From Phytomonospora sp040655735 (GTDB lineage: Bacteria > Actinomycetota > Actinomycetes > Mycobacteriales > Micromonosporaceae): 58,163 nucleotides of DNA. The position numbers and the translations under genes were made by a program. The stretch spans positions 1 through 58,163 of the forward strand of contig NZ_JBFAKK010000023.1 in assembly GCF_040655735.1 (NCBI RefSeq). Reading direction: 5' to 3'. The stretch's first letter is position 1. Every line of letters begins with the position of its first letter. Below the pieces are notes generated by a model. The model was not told the origin of the DNA, ran no database searches, and worked only from the letters and a program-made list of their open reading frames with translations. Below are positions 16,618 to 25,047 of the stretch, in pieces.

Positions 16618-17717
16618 TTCTTCTCACGCTCCCAGAAGGCCGGGCCGATCGCGACCTTGTAGTCCGACACCGCGTAGAAGTATCCCTCTTCGTCGACGTC
16701 GATCGGAAGCTGCGGCAGGGCGCGGGTCGCCGGGCCGAAGATCGGCATGGCGTTGTCGGTGATGTGGAACTGCGACTGGTGGCACGGGCAGAGCAGCCGG
16801 TTGGTCTGCTGCTCGTAGAGGCTGGCCGGGCAGCCGACGTGCGTGCAGATCTTCGAGTACGCGATGAAGTTCTGCCACTGCGAGCCGCGGTTCATCTCGT
16901 AGGCGTTCGCGCGCGCCTCGGCGCCGTCGGGCTCACGCAGGTGGATCAGCAGCGTCGGGGAGTCGGCGTGCTTGAGCGTCGCGCCTCCCGGGATCGCCGG
17001 GAAGACCGTGATCTGACCGCCGACGCTGACGTCCTCGGGACGCACCAGGGTGCCGTCCTCGCGCATGAGGCGCACCGGCTTGCCGCCGTTGAACTTCTCG
17101 GCGTCGAAGCCGGTGGTGAACAGCGCGTCACCAGGGTCCTTGATCAGACCGCCGATCGGCATGAGCGCGGCCAGACCCAGCGGAGCCGCGCCGAACAGCA
17201 GCGCGCGCTTGAGCATGGGACGGCGGGCGATGCCGGTCTCGTCGCCGATGTTGGCCAGGGTCGCGCCGGTGAGCCTGCGCTCGACCGGGTCGGAGGCGCC
17301 GTCGTGGCGCTCCTGGACCAGCTCCTCCACCGGGAAGAGCTTCTTCGACCAGGTCAGGATGCCGATGCCGATGCCGCCCAGCGCGATGCCGAGGAGCGCG
17401 CCGAGGACGGGCGTGTACCACTTCGACCAGGTGTCGGCGCCGCCGAACTCGTACTCCCACGGCCACCAGATGTAGGCGACGATGAAGCCGAGCGCGGCCA
17501 GGCCGGACAGCACGAAGAAGAAGGAGATCGTCCGGACGATCCGCTTCTCCTCCTTGGTCCCCGGGACCGGGAAGCGCGGCTCGTAATGGAGGATCTCGAT
17601 GCCGTCGCGGCGCAGAGCCTCCTTGACGAGCTCGAAACGGGCTGCGTTCGGGTCGAGGACGTCGAAGGGCTCCGCCTTCTCGCCGTGCTCCCCGCTCGCC
17701 GGTAGTTCGGTGCTCAT
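16614..17717 (-). CDS. qcrA: Cytochrome bc1 complex Rieske iron-sulfur subunit
   Basis: 367 residues. Three predicted membrane helices (about 62-84, 101-122 and 172-192) precede the Rieske domain, the actinobacterial arrangement. The 2Fe-2S ligands are in CTHVGC (C291, H293) and CPCHQSQF (C310, H313); C296 and C312 can form the stabilising disulfide. It passes electrons from menaquinol to the diheme QcrC. It overlaps qcrC by 4 bp at its start and qcrB by 4 bp at its end, indicating one polycistronic message. Confidence 0.96.
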   Translation of the reverse strand: MSTELPASGEHGEKAEPFDVLDPNAARFELVKEALRRDGIEILHYEPRFPVPGTKEEKRIVRTISFFFVLSGLAALGFIVAYIWWPWEYEFGGADTWSKWYTPVLGALLGIALGGIGIGILTWSKKLFPVEELVQERHDGASDPVERRLTGATLANIGDETGIARRPMLKRALLFGAAPLGLAALMPIGGLIKDPGDALFTTGFDAEKFNGGKPVRLMREDGTLVRPEDVSVGGQITVFPAIPGGATLKHADSPTLLIHLREPDGAEARANAYEMNRGSQWQNFIAYSKICTHVGCPASLYEQQTNRLLCPCHQSQFHITDNAMPIFGPATRALPQLPIDVDEEGYFYAVSDYKVAIGPAFWEREKK

Positions 17718-18538
17718 GACTTCCCTGCAATCCAGAGCGTGGCGATCGCCAGCGCCACAATTCCCACGAGGAAGATCGCCAGGCCCTCGGTCGACGGCCC
17801 GAAGGCCCCGAGGTCCCAGCCACCCTGCGCCTGGTCGTCCTGGATGTACTTGATGTAGGCGATCAGGTCGCGCTTCTGGTCAGGGGTGAGCTGGTTGTCG
17901 GCGAAGACCGGCATGTTCTGCGGGCCCGACAGCATCGCCTGGTAGATCTCCACCGACGAGGCCGGGTAGAGACTCGGCGCGTACTTGCCGGAGGACAGGG
18001 CTCCGCCGCCCGTCGAGAAGGCGTGGCAGCTGGAGCAGTTCACGCGGAACAGCGTGCCGCCGGTGGCGATGTCGGCGCCCTCGAGGTTTTCGAGGTCGAC
18101 CGATTCGGGCACCTCGGGACCGCCGCCGATCGCCTGGATGTAGGCGCCGAGGAAGGCGGCCTCCTCCGGCGTGAACATCGGGGGCTTGCGCTCGGCCTGG
18201 GCCTCCTGGCGCACCATCGGCATGCGGCCGGTGTTCACCTGGAACTCGACGGCGGCCGAACCCACGCCGATCAGGCTGGGACCGCGGTCGTCGACGCCCT
18301 GGGCGTTGGCGCCGTGACAGCTGATGCAGCTCTGGTCGAAAAGCTCTTTGCCCTTCTGCGCGTCGAGCGTCAGGGCGGCGTCGGTGGGCTCGTCGGCGTA
18401 GATGCCGGGCGAGAAAGCCGTGTAGGTGGCGCCGACGAAGGCGAGGGCGGCGATGAAGCGCGCCACCTTGCCGAGCCGACGGAACCGCCCGCGTTGACGG
18501 CTTCGAGGTCTGCTCTCTGCAGCCACGGTCATCCTCAC
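17714..18538 (-). CDS. qcrC: Diheme cytochrome c subunit of bc1 complex
   Basis: 274 residues with two c-type heme sites, CISCH (71-75) and CSSCH (168-172). An N-terminal membrane anchor (about 27-45) and a C-terminal helix (about 248-270) flank them. Fused cytochromes c of this type replace a soluble cytochrome c and carry electrons to the aa3 oxidase in actinobacteria. The axial methionines are probably in GRMPM and NMPVF. The start may be GTG 18538, immediately after the ctaE stop, or ATG 18532; neither has a well-spaced Shine-Dalgarno, so translation is likely coupled to ctaE. Confidence 0.95.
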   Translation of the reverse strand: MRMTVAAESRPRSRQRGRFRRLGKVARFIAALAFVGATYTAFSPGIYADEPTDAALTLDAQKGKELFDQSCISCHGANAQGVDDRGPSLIGVGSAAVEFQVNTGRMPMVRQEAQAERKPPMFTPEEAAFLGAYIQAIGGGPEVPESVDLENLEGADIATGGTLFRVNCSSCHAFSTGGGALSSGKYAPSLYPASSVEIYQAMLSGPQNMPVFADNQLTPDQKRDLIAYIKYIQDDQAQGGWDLGAFGPSTEGLAIFLVGIVALAIATLWIAGKS

Positions 18539-19141
18539 TTATTTCAGGAAGTAGATCATGCCGAACAGTGCGATCCAGACGATGTCGACGAAGTGCCAGT
18601 AGTAGGACACAACGATCGCGGAGGTCGCCTGGGCAGGCGTGAAGCGCCCCATGGTCGTACGGATCATGTAGAAGATGAACGCGATCAGACCGCCGGTCAC
18701 GTGAAGTCCGTGGAAGCCGGTCGTCAGGTAGAACATCGTGCTGTATCCGTCGAGGTCGAGCGGCATGCCCTCGTGAACGAGGTTGCGGTACTCGTTGACC
18801 TGTCCGAGCACGAAGACCAGGCCCATCACGAAGGTGATCGCGAACCAACGGCGCACACCGTAGACGTCGCCCTTCTCCGCGGCGAACACCCCCATCTGGC
18901 AGGTGACCGAGGAGGCCACCAGGATGATGGTGAACGTGAGCGCGTAGGGCACGTTCAGGTTCGCCGCGTGATGCTCCCACAACTCGGGCACGTGCGCCCG
19001 GATGGAGAAGTACGCGGCGAACAGCGCCGCGAAGAACATCAGTTCGCTGGATAGCCAAACGATCGTGCCGACACTGACCATGTTGGGACGGGTCAGCGAA
19101 TGGATCCGGCTCTTGTCGATGGTGGCTTGGGCCGCTGTCAC
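18539..19141 (-). CDS. ctaE: Cytochrome c oxidase subunit III
   Basis: 200 residues, five predicted membrane helices. It begins VTAAQATIDKSRIHSLTRPN and continues into VGTIVWLSSELMFF, the conserved first helix of actinobacterial subunit III. H and E residues in GFHGLHVTGG and YYWHFVDIVW match the family. The GTG at 19141 is chosen from homologue length; a frame continues 70 codons upstream without family similarity. A TAATAA hexamer (19149-19154) lies 7 nt before the GTG, so the message may be leaderless. First gene of the ctaE-qcrCAB unit, divergent from the receiver-like gene. Confidence 0.93.
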   Translation of the reverse strand: MTAAQATIDKSRIHSLTRPNMVSVGTIVWLSSELMFFAALFAAYFSIRAHVPELWEHHAANLNVPYALTFTIILVASSVTCQMGVFAAEKGDVYGVRRWFAITFVMGLVFVLGQVNEYRNLVHEGMPLDLDGYSTMFYLTTGFHGLHVTGGLIAFIFYMIRTTMGRFTPAQATSAIVVSYYWHFVDIVWIALFGMIYFLK

Positions 19142-19386
19142 GCGGTCATTATTACCGTTGATCGTCGACGAGTTGTAGAGGGGTGCGTAATCCGCGCGTG
19201 TCTCATGTAGTCGACGCGCGCTGAGCAGCCACAACGATCGGTGCGTCGCGACGCGGTAACTCGACGGCGCCCATCCCCGGTGGGTCCCGGGCGGCCGTCC
19301 GGCGGCGAGTACGATCCGCAGTGTGCCCCACCGGCGCACGGACCCCGTCACCCGTCGGGTCCGCCAAGAGCTACCGCGGAGTCAGC

Positions 19387-19788
19387 ATGAGCACCGAGTA
19401 CACCGTCCTTCTGTACAGCCACAACACGGCGGTGCGAAAGGCCATGCGCTCGGCCATCGGCGACAACCCGGCCGCCGACGTCCACATTGAGTACGTCGAG
19501 TCGTCCGACTACGCCGAGACCGTCCGGCTCATCGACGACTATGAGGTCGATCTCATGCTCCTCGACGGTGAGGCGCAGCCCGCCGGCGGGCTGGGCGTGG
19601 CGCGCCAGCTGCGCGATGAGCTCGACGAGCCGCCCACCTCCTGCGTCGTGCTGGCCCGCGCCGCCGACGAGTGGCTGGGCGCCTGGTCGCGCGCCGACGC
19701 GACCCTCACGCACCCGCTCGACCCGGTGACCACCGCCGAGTCGGTCGTCGCCCTGCTCAAGAAGCGCCGTTCCCCCGCCAACACCTGA
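19387..19788 (+). CDS. Stand-alone receiver-like protein
   Basis: 133 residues with the alternating beta/alpha pattern of a CheY-like receiver: TVLLYSHNTAVRKAM, then DLMLLDGEAQPAGG with an aspartate at the phospho-acceptor position, and CVVLARAADEW as the next strand. The first acidic pair of active receivers is replaced (LLYSHN), and the late lysine reads as THPLD. It is therefore probably not phosphorylated normally. No output domain is attached. CGGAG lies 6 nt before ATG 19387. It precedes trpD by 18 bp and probably shares its message. Confidence 0.7.
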   Translation: MSTEYTVLLYSHNTAVRKAMRSAIGDNPAADVHIEYVESSDYAETVRLIDDYEVDLMLLDGEAQPAGGLGVARQLRDELDEPPTSCVVLARAADEWLGAWSRADATLTHPLDPVTTAESVVALLKKRRSPANT

Positions 19789-19806
19789 TAGACCCGGAGG
19801 CCCATC

Positions 19807-20862
19807 ATGGGCGCGCGTACCTGGCCGCACCTCCTGTCCACCGTGCTGTCCGGCACGCGCCTGTCCGCCGAGGACACCGCCTGGGCGATGGGCGAGATCA
19901 TGGCCGGTGAGGCCACTCCCGTGCAGGTCGCGGGCTTCGCCGTGGCGCTGCGGGCCAAGGGCGTGACGCCAGAGGAGGTCGGGGGTCTCGTCGAGGCGAT
20001 GGTCGCGCACGCGGTGCAGCTTCCCGGCGAGCTGCCGGTGGCCGCCGACATCGTCGGCACCGGCGGAGACCAGGCCCACACCGTCAACATCTCCACCATG
20101 GCCGCGCTCGTGGTCGCCGGCGGCGGCGTGCCCGTCGTCAAACACGGCAACCGCGCGGCCTCCTCGAAGTGCGGCTCGGCCGACCTGATCGAGGCGCTGG
20201 GCGTTCCCCTGGACCTGTCCCCCGAGGCCGTCGTGCGCTGCGTCCGCGAGGCCGGGATCGGCTTCTGCTTCGCCCCGCGCTTCCACTCCGGGATGCGGCA
20301 CGCCGCGGTGACCCGCCGCGAGCTGGGCATCCCCACCTTCTTCAACTTCCTCGGCCCGCTGACCAACCCGGCGCGGCCGAAGATCGGCGCGATCGGCTGC
20401 GCCGACGAGACCATGGCCCCGGTGATGGCCGGCGTGATCGCCCGTCGCGGGGGCACCGCCCTGGTGCTGCGCGGAGTCGACGGCCTCGACGAGTTCACCA
20501 CCACCTCGCCGACGCAGGTCTGGCTCGCCCACCGCGGCGAGGTCACCTTCAGCGTCCTCGACGCCGTCGACCTCGGCCTGGCCCGGGTCGAGCCGGCGGC
20601 GCTGCGCGGAGACGACGCGGCCTTCAACATGAAGGTCACCCGCGATCTGCTGGCCGGCCGGACCGGACCGGTCCGCGACGCCGTCCTCGTCAACGCCGCC
20701 GCCGCCTTCGCCGCGCAGGAGGGACTCCAGTCCGCCGACGACGAGTGGGCCGCCGACCTGCCCGGCGCGCTGCGGCGCGGCCTGGATCGCGCGGCTCAGG
20801 CCGTCGACTCCGGTGACGCGAGGCGCACCCTCGCCCGCTGGGTCGAGGTGGCGGCCGCCTGA
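19807..20862 (+). CDS. trpD: Anthranilate phosphoribosyltransferase
   Basis: 351 residues, normal length. It transfers phosphoribose from PRPP to anthranilate in tryptophan synthesis. The PRPP and glycine-rich motifs are intact: DIVGTGGDQAHTVNIST (about 79-95) and VVKHGNRAASSKCGSADLIEALG. HSGMRHAAVTRRELGIPTFFNFLGPLTNPA is also family-typical, including the arginine that contacts anthranilate. CCGGAGG lies 7 nt before the ATG. The other trp genes are not in this window, as in many actinobacteria where trpD lies beside the bc1 genes. Confidence 0.95.
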   Translation: MGARTWPHLLSTVLSGTRLSAEDTAWAMGEIMAGEATPVQVAGFAVALRAKGVTPEEVGGLVEAMVAHAVQLPGELPVAADIVGTGGDQAHTVNISTMAALVVAGGGVPVVKHGNRAASSKCGSADLIEALGVPLDLSPEAVVRCVREAGIGFCFAPRFHSGMRHAAVTRRELGIPTFFNFLGPLTNPARPKIGAIGCADETMAPVMAGVIARRGGTALVLRGVDGLDEFTTTSPTQVWLAHRGEVTFSVLDAVDLGLARVEPAALRGDDAAFNMKVTRDLLAGRTGPVRDAVLVNAAAAFAAQEGLQSADDEWAADLPGALRRGLDRAAQAVDSGDARRTLARWVEVAAA

Positions 20863-20880
20863 GCCGCGGCGGGCGCTGCG

Positions 20881-20894
20881 TAAGGTATGCCGTC
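20881..20894 (+). promoter_or_regulatory. Possible leaderless promoter of the NUDIX gene
   Basis: TAAGGT (20881-20886) matches TANNNT and lies 8 nt before ATG 20895. No Shine-Dalgarno precedes the ATG. No good -35 box was found. Confidence 0.35.
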
Positions 20895-21428
20895 ATGGTG
20901 AATCGTCGTCGGGCCGGGCTCTTGCGCGGCACCGTCTACCGCGTCTTCTACCGGTTGCCGCGGCGCATGCAGCGCTTCCTGGCGAGGCGGATCTCTCCCA
21001 AGTACATTCTGGGCGCGGTCGTGCTGCTGCACGACCTGGAAGGCGAGCGGCTGCTCCTGCTGCGCCAGCCTCCCGGCCACGGCTGGGGCCTGCCCGCCGG
21101 GCTCATCAACCGCGGTGAACGCCCCCAGGTCGCGGCCGTTCGCGAGCTCGCCGAGGAGACCGGCGTGCGGCTGGAGGGCGGCACGCAGCTGGTCCCGGCG
21201 GAGCCGAGCGCGGTCGTGCACACCAGCGGCCGCTGGGTAGACGTCGTGTTCACCGCCCGCGTGGATCCCGACGAGGTCGAGGTCAGCGTCGACGGCGCCG
21301 AGGTCCTCGACGCGCAGTGGCACGAGCTGTCGGCTCTCCCGCCGCTGACCCCGGCCAGCGCGAAGCTGCTGTCGCACTATGGGATCGGGCCCTACACCGA
21401 GAGCCTCGGGGAACCGGTCCATGACTAG
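20895..21428 (+). CDS. NUDIX hydrolase
   Basis: 177 residues. The Nudix box is complete: G-L-I-N-R-G-E, seven residues, then RELAEETGVRL (about 76-98), supplying the metal-binding glutamates. A basic N-terminus (MVNRRRAGLLRG and YRLPRRMQRFLARR) could contact nucleic acid or membrane. NUDIX enzymes cleave nucleoside diphosphates linked to another group; the substrate is unknown. The gene overlaps the next one by 8 bp (its stop lies inside the nucleotidyltransferase start), so they are coupled. A nucleotide-sugar role alongside that neighbour is plausible. Confidence 0.88.
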   Translation: MVNRRRAGLLRGTVYRVFYRLPRRMQRFLARRISPKYILGAVVLLHDLEGERLLLLRQPPGHGWGLPAGLINRGERPQVAAVRELAEETGVRLEGGTQLVPAEPSAVVHTSGRWVDVVFTARVDPDEVEVSVDGAEVLDAQWHELSALPPLTPASAKLLSHYGIGPYTESLGEPVHD

Positions 21429-22086
21429 CGTGCCCGAGCGGCTGTGCGCCGTCGTCCTCGCCGCGGGCGAGGGGCGGCGGTTGCGGCCGGTCACGCTGAC
21501 CACCCCCAAGCCGCTGCTGCCGGTCGGCGGTGTCTCGCTGCTCGACCGCACGCTCGCCCGTGTCGCCGGCGTGGGTCTGGCCGGGCCGGAGCTGGTCGCG
21601 GTCAACGCCTGCCACCTGGCGGAACAGATCGTGGCGGCCGTGGACGGCCGCGCGCGCCTTTCGGTGGAGGAACCTCCCCCGCTGGGGACTTCCGGCGGGG
21701 TCGCCGCGATCAAGGACTGGATCGACGGCCGCGACGTGCTGGTGTGCAACTCCGACGCCTACCTCGACGGCGGTGTCGAGCCTTACCGCCGCCTGCTCGA
21801 CGGGTGGGACCGGCGGGAGGTGCGGCTGCTGGGAGTCGTGGCGCCCGAGGAACCGCACCTGTTCAGCGGTCTCGCCTTCGCCGGCGCGTCCCTGCTGCCG
21901 TGGGCGCGGGTGAAGGACCTGGAGGCCGTGCCGGGCGAACTGGTGCACACCGTGTGGCGCCCGGCCGAACGGGACGGCGAGCTGCGGCCCGTCGCCCATG
22001 ATGGAGTGTTCATCGACTGCGGTACCCCGCAGCGGCTGGCCGCCGCCGACCGGCACGCGGCCACGATCGAAGGAGCGAAGCTGTGA
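21421..22086 (+). CDS. NDP-sugar pyrophosphorylase-like nucleotidyltransferase
   Basis: 221 residues with the Rossmann-type sugar nucleotidyltransferase start: VVLAAGEGRRLRPVTLTTPKPLLPVGG, including the LAAGxGxRxxPxT signature and the catalytic lysine of PKPLL. VLVCNSDAYLDGG is the metal-binding N-x-D strand. The length is that of short forms such as MurU or the N-terminal domain of mannose-1-phosphate guanylyltransferase, without the left-handed helix domain. The sugar and nucleotide are not determined. ATG 21421 overlaps the NUDIX gene, and its TGA overlaps the next GTG by 4 bp. Confidence 0.82.
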   Translation: MTSVPERLCAVVLAAGEGRRLRPVTLTTPKPLLPVGGVSLLDRTLARVAGVGLAGPELVAVNACHLAEQIVAAVDGRARLSVEEPPPLGTSGGVAAIKDWIDGRDVLVCNSDAYLDGGVEPYRRLLDGWDRREVRLLGVVAPEEPHLFSGLAFAGASLLPWARVKDLEAVPGELVHTVWRPAERDGELRPVAHDGVFIDCGTPQRLAAADRHAATIEGAKL

Positions 22087-22367
22087 TCACCGCCATTGTC
22101 CTCATCGACTGCGCCACCGACGCCATTCCCGAGGTCGCCCAGAAGCTCGCCGAGCTGCCGGGCGTCAGCGAGGTCTACTCCACCGCCGGGCACGTCGACC
22201 TGATCGCGATGGTGCGGGTCCGCGAGTTCGAGCAGATCGCCGAGGTCATCGCCGGCGGCATCAGCAAGGTCGAGGGCGTCGCCGACACCGACACCCACAT
22301 CGCGTTTCGCGCCTACTCCAAGCACGACCTGGAGGAGACCTTCGCGATCGGCTTCGACGCGGAGTGA
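22083..22367 (+). CDS. Stand-alone Lrp/AsnC ligand-binding (RAM) domain protein
   Basis: 94 residues consisting only of the C-terminal effector domain of Lrp/AsnC regulators: AIVLIDCATD, PGVSEVYSTAGHVDLIAMV and VEGVADTDTHIAF form the beta-alpha-beta-beta-alpha-beta core. No helix-turn-helix is present. Such stand-alone domains form oligomers that bind amino acids and may modulate full Lrp proteins. It starts at GTG overlapping the preceding TGA, so it is coupled to the nucleotidyltransferase. Being so close to trpD, an amino-acid sensing role is possible but unproven. Confidence 0.82.
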   Translation: MITAIVLIDCATDAIPEVAQKLAELPGVSEVYSTAGHVDLIAMVRVREFEQIAEVIAGGISKVEGVADTDTHIAFRAYSKHDLEETFAIGFDAE

Positions 22368-22372
22368 CGCTG

Positions 22373-22399
22373 CGGCCGGTCAGGTCCGCTGACCGGCCG
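22373..22399. terminator. Bidirectional terminator
   Basis: A perfect 10-bp stem (arm CGGCCGGTCA, 22373-22382 with 22390-22399) and a 7-nt loop sit between convergent stop codons at 22367 and 22413. Confidence 0.8.
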
Positions 22400-22412
22400 T
22401 GGCGTGCCCCTC

Positions 22413-22880
22413 CTACAGGGAGTTCCCGCAGATCTTCCAGTCGCCCGCCTCGGTGACGAGCTTCACGGTGTCCTCGCCGGCCTCACCGAGGCCCTTGAGC
22501 TCGACCGTGACGGTAGCGGTGTCCCCGCGGACGCTCTCCCCGGTGATCTCCCACTCCAGCTCGGCGACCAGGCCGGCCAGCGCGGCCTGCGCGTCGGCGT
22601 CCTGCTCACCCGCACCGACGCGCTCGGCCTCGCACAGGTAGCCGCGGGCCTCGGCGATGTCGGCGTCCTTGAGGGCCCCGAAGTAGTCGTCGACCACGTC
22701 CGAGGGCCCGTTGGCGTCCAGCACGAACACCACGAGCAGCGCGATGGCCACGAGGATGGCCACGGCACCCGCTCCAAGCCCTATCAGCAGCCCCTTACGG
22801 CTCCGCTGGGGCTCGGGTGCGTACTCGGGCACCGTCTCGGTCTCGGCGCCCGGTACGGCCTCGTCCGGCTGGTCGCTCAC
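22413..22880 (-). CDS. DUF4878-like membrane-anchored protein (paralogue 1)
   Basis: 155 residues from GTG 22880, preceded by GGGAGGG. A short acidic N-terminus and basic RSRKG lead to a single membrane helix (about 31-54). An extracytoplasmic domain follows that starts GPSDVVDDYFGALKDAD and ends DWKICGNSL. That domain has the NTF2-like/DUF4878 pattern with two cysteines (YLC near 80 and KIC near the end), possibly a disulfide. The next gene upstream encodes a paralogue with the same layout. Function unknown. Confidence 0.7.
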   Translation of the reverse strand: MSDQPDEAVPGAETETVPEYAPEPQRSRKGLLIGLGAGAVAILVAIALLVVFVLDANGPSDVVDDYFGALKDADIAEARGYLCEAERVGAGEQDADAQAALAGLVAELEWEITGESVRGDTATVTVELKGLGEAGEDTVKLVTEAGDWKICGNSL

Positions 22881-22931
22881 GTGGTTCCCTCCCGTTGTCG
22901 GCCGGCCCGTCGCAGCGGTCCGGCCCATGGT

Positions 22932-23654
22932 CTAACTACCGCTGCTGCAGACCTTCCAGTCGCCGTCGATCTTCTCCAGCGTGAAGGTCTCGGTCCCGGC
23001 CAGGAACTCCGAGGAGCTGGTGATCTTGACGACGACCGATGCGCTGTCGCCCACCTCGGACTCGCTGAGGACCTCCCACTCCATGTCGGCGACCGCGGCC
23101 TCCCACTCCGCCCGGTCGGCGGGGTCGGAGAACGCCGTGGGGTCGAGGTAGGTGTCGCTGTCGAGGGAGCAGACGAGGTTGTTGGCCTCCTCGAAGTCGG
23201 CGGCCTTGGCGGCTTCGAGGTACTCCTCGACGACGCCGCCGGGACCTCCGCCGCTGAGGGCGACGATCAGCACGACCAGCAGGATGACGACCAGGAGGGC
23301 ACCGCCGCCGATGGCGGCGAACAGGCCGACCTTCGACTTCTGCGGGGCCGTCGGCGCTGCGTACATGGGCTGCTGGGGAACCTGGAAGTGCTGGGTGGGC
23401 GGCTGCTGGGCGTAGGGGTCCCCGCCGGGCTGACCGTAGGGCGCGCCGGAGGTGTGGCCATAGGCGCCGGGCTGCTGCGGAGGAGGGTACTGCCCCGGCT
23501 GCGCGTACGGGTCCTGCGCGGGCTGCGCGTAGGGATCGGGCGCGGGCTGGGCGTACGGGTCGGGCGCGGGCTGCCCCTGGCCGTACGGGTCGGGCTGGGC
23601 AGCGGGCTGCTGCGCCGGGTCGTATGGCTGGCCCGGCTGAGGGGGGTAGGTCAC
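22932..23654 (-). CDS. DUF4878-like membrane protein with Pro/Gln/Tyr-rich tail (paralogue 2)
   Basis: 240 residues. The N-terminal 105 residues are a cytoplasmic low-complexity tail with repeats of DPYAQPAP type. A basic KSKVG and one membrane helix (about 110-134) follow. The outer domain, GGVVEEYLEAAKAADFEEANNLVC, ends DWKVCSSGS and parallels paralogue 1. GTG 23654 has GGAAGG upstream. Pro/Gln/Tyr tails of this sort are common in actinobacterial membrane proteins and may act as assembly platforms, but that is inference. The two genes are 51 bp apart, pointing to duplication. Confidence 0.7.
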   Translation of the reverse strand: MTYPPQPGQPYDPAQQPAAQPDPYGQGQPAPDPYAQPAPDPYAQPAQDPYAQPGQYPPPQQPGAYGHTSGAPYGQPGGDPYAQQPPTQHFQVPQQPMYAAPTAPQKSKVGLFAAIGGGALLVVILLVVLIVALSGGGPGGVVEEYLEAAKAADFEEANNLVCSLDSDTYLDPTAFSDPADRAEWEAAVADMEWEVLSESEVGDSASVVVKITSSSEFLAGTETFTLEKIDGDWKVCSSGS

Positions 23655-23723
23655 CTGGGTCCTTCCGAATGGTCGAGGAGATCGAGTCGAGCAATCCCGA
23701 CGGCGGATCCTAGCCCTTCAAAG

Positions 23724-24587
23724 CTACGTGGCCGCCAGCGCGACGATGCCTCCCAACACGATCAGCGCACCGGCGATTCTCCGCACGGCCTGCGACTCGC
23801 CCAGCAGAAGCCAGCCGAACAGCGCGCCGACCACGATGGACAACTCCCGCGACGGCGCCACGACGGTGACCGGCGCGTACTTGAACGCGAAGAGGACCAG
23901 CAGGTAGGCGAGGGGTTCGAGGATCCCGACAACGAACACCGGCTTGCGGTGCTCGCGCCAGACCTTCTTCAGCTCGCCGACCCTCGGCAGCGCGTAGGGG
24001 GCCAGCGCGACCGTCCGGACGAACCCGGTCCCCCACTGCATCACCAGCGGGATGATGGCCAGTTCGCTGACCGCGTAGCTGTCCCAGACGGTGTAGGCGG
24101 CGATCATCACACCGCTGCCGACGCCGTAGAGGACGCCCGTCATGGCGCCCATCCGCTCGCCGCTGGAGCTGCCGAGACCGATGACCAGGATCCCGCAGAC
24201 CACCACGCCGGTGCCGAGCAGCGCTATGACGCTGGGGCGCTCACCGAGGAACACCACCGCGACGATGACCGAGAGCAGGGGCCCGGTCCCACGCGCGAGC
24301 GGGTACACCACGGAGAGGTCCCCTTTGGCGTACCCGCGTTGCAGGAACAGGATGTAGCTGAGATGTAAAAGTCCGCTGACACCGACACCGAGCAGGAGCT
24401 TGAGGCTCCAGTCGGGTTTGACCGCGAGCGCGACGCCCGCCACGACCGGGAAGTAGAGAACGGTCGAGGCGGCGCACGCCAACCAGACGAAGACAGGGCC
24501 TCCCGTGGAGGCTCGCTTCGCGTACAGATTCCAACTGGCGTGCGCGATAGCTGCGCACACGACCAGCCCGATAGCGAGGGGGGACAT
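23724..24587 (-). CDS. EamA-family (DMT superfamily) transporter
   Basis: 287 residues with ten predicted membrane helices in two five-helix EamA repeats. The first contains IAHASWNLYAKRAS and ends VVFLGERPS; the second ends LFGWLLLGESQ. The repeated LGE(R/S) near the end of each half is typical of drug/metabolite transporters. The substrate is not known. It lies 21 bp downstream of ctaF and could be read from the same message, though a role in oxidase function is not implied. Confidence 0.85.
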   Translation of the reverse strand: MSPLAIGLVVCAAIAHASWNLYAKRASTGGPVFVWLACAASTVLYFPVVAGVALAVKPDWSLKLLLGVGVSGLLHLSYILFLQRGYAKGDLSVVYPLARGTGPLLSVIVAVVFLGERPSVIALLGTGVVVCGILVIGLGSSSGERMGAMTGVLYGVGSGVMIAAYTVWDSYAVSELAIIPLVMQWGTGFVRTVALAPYALPRVGELKKVWREHRKPVFVVGILEPLAYLLVLFAFKYAPVTVVAPSRELSIVVGALFGWLLLGESQAVRRIAGALIVLGGIVALAAT

Positions 24588-24608
24588 CGGGGTGGAAGGG
24601 TCCGCTGG

Positions 24609-25034
24609 CTATTCGGGACCGAGACGGCGGGTACCGGTGTAGTACTCGAACAGCAGCCCGCCGACGGTGACCAGGACGGCGATGAGGCCGACCGCGATCA
24701 GCCACGGGTACCAGAACACCACGCCGACTCCGGCGATGGTGCAGGTGGCCGCGATGCCGAAGGGCCAGTAGCTGCCGGGGCTGAAGAAGCCGACCTCGCC
24801 GGCGCCTTCGGCCATCTCCCCGTCCTCGCGGTCTTCGGGGCGCGGGTCGATGCGGCGCGCGACGAAGGAGAAGTAGAGACCGCACATGGCGATGAGGCAG
24901 GCCGACAGGACCAGCGCGACGGTGCCGACCCATTCGATCTTCCCGTCGACGGCCTTGGCCCACCAGACGTAGCCGCCGGCGAAGACGAGGAGGGTCACCC
25001 AGATGACGTGGAAAATTTTCGCTTCGGTTTTCAT
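24609..25034 (-). CDS. ctaF: Cytochrome c oxidase subunit IV (actinobacterial CtaF)
   Basis: 141 residues, four predicted membrane helices in two pairs. A cytoplasmic loop between them holds the acidic EDREDGEMAEGAGE segment and GFFSPGSYWPF, a family-typical motif. CtaF is an accessory subunit of the aa3 oxidase in actinobacteria. GGGAGTCGTCGAG lies just before ATG 25034. It follows ctaC by 13 bp and is surely in the same operon. Confidence 0.93.
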   Translation of the reverse strand: MKTEAKIFHVIWVTLLVFAGGYVWWAKAVDGKIEWVGTVALVLSACLIAMCGLYFSFVARRIDPRPEDREDGEMAEGAGEVGFFSPGSYWPFGIAATCTIAGVGVVFWYPWLIAVGLIAVLVTVGGLLFEYYTGTRRLGPE

Positions 25035-25047
25035 CTCGACGACTCCC

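Noticed and set aside
22932..24368. Plus-strand part of a 654-codon frame opposite the DUF4878 and EamA genes
   Set aside because: It is antisense to three well-supported minus-strand genes, and its repeats mirror the Pro/Gln tail of paralogue 2.
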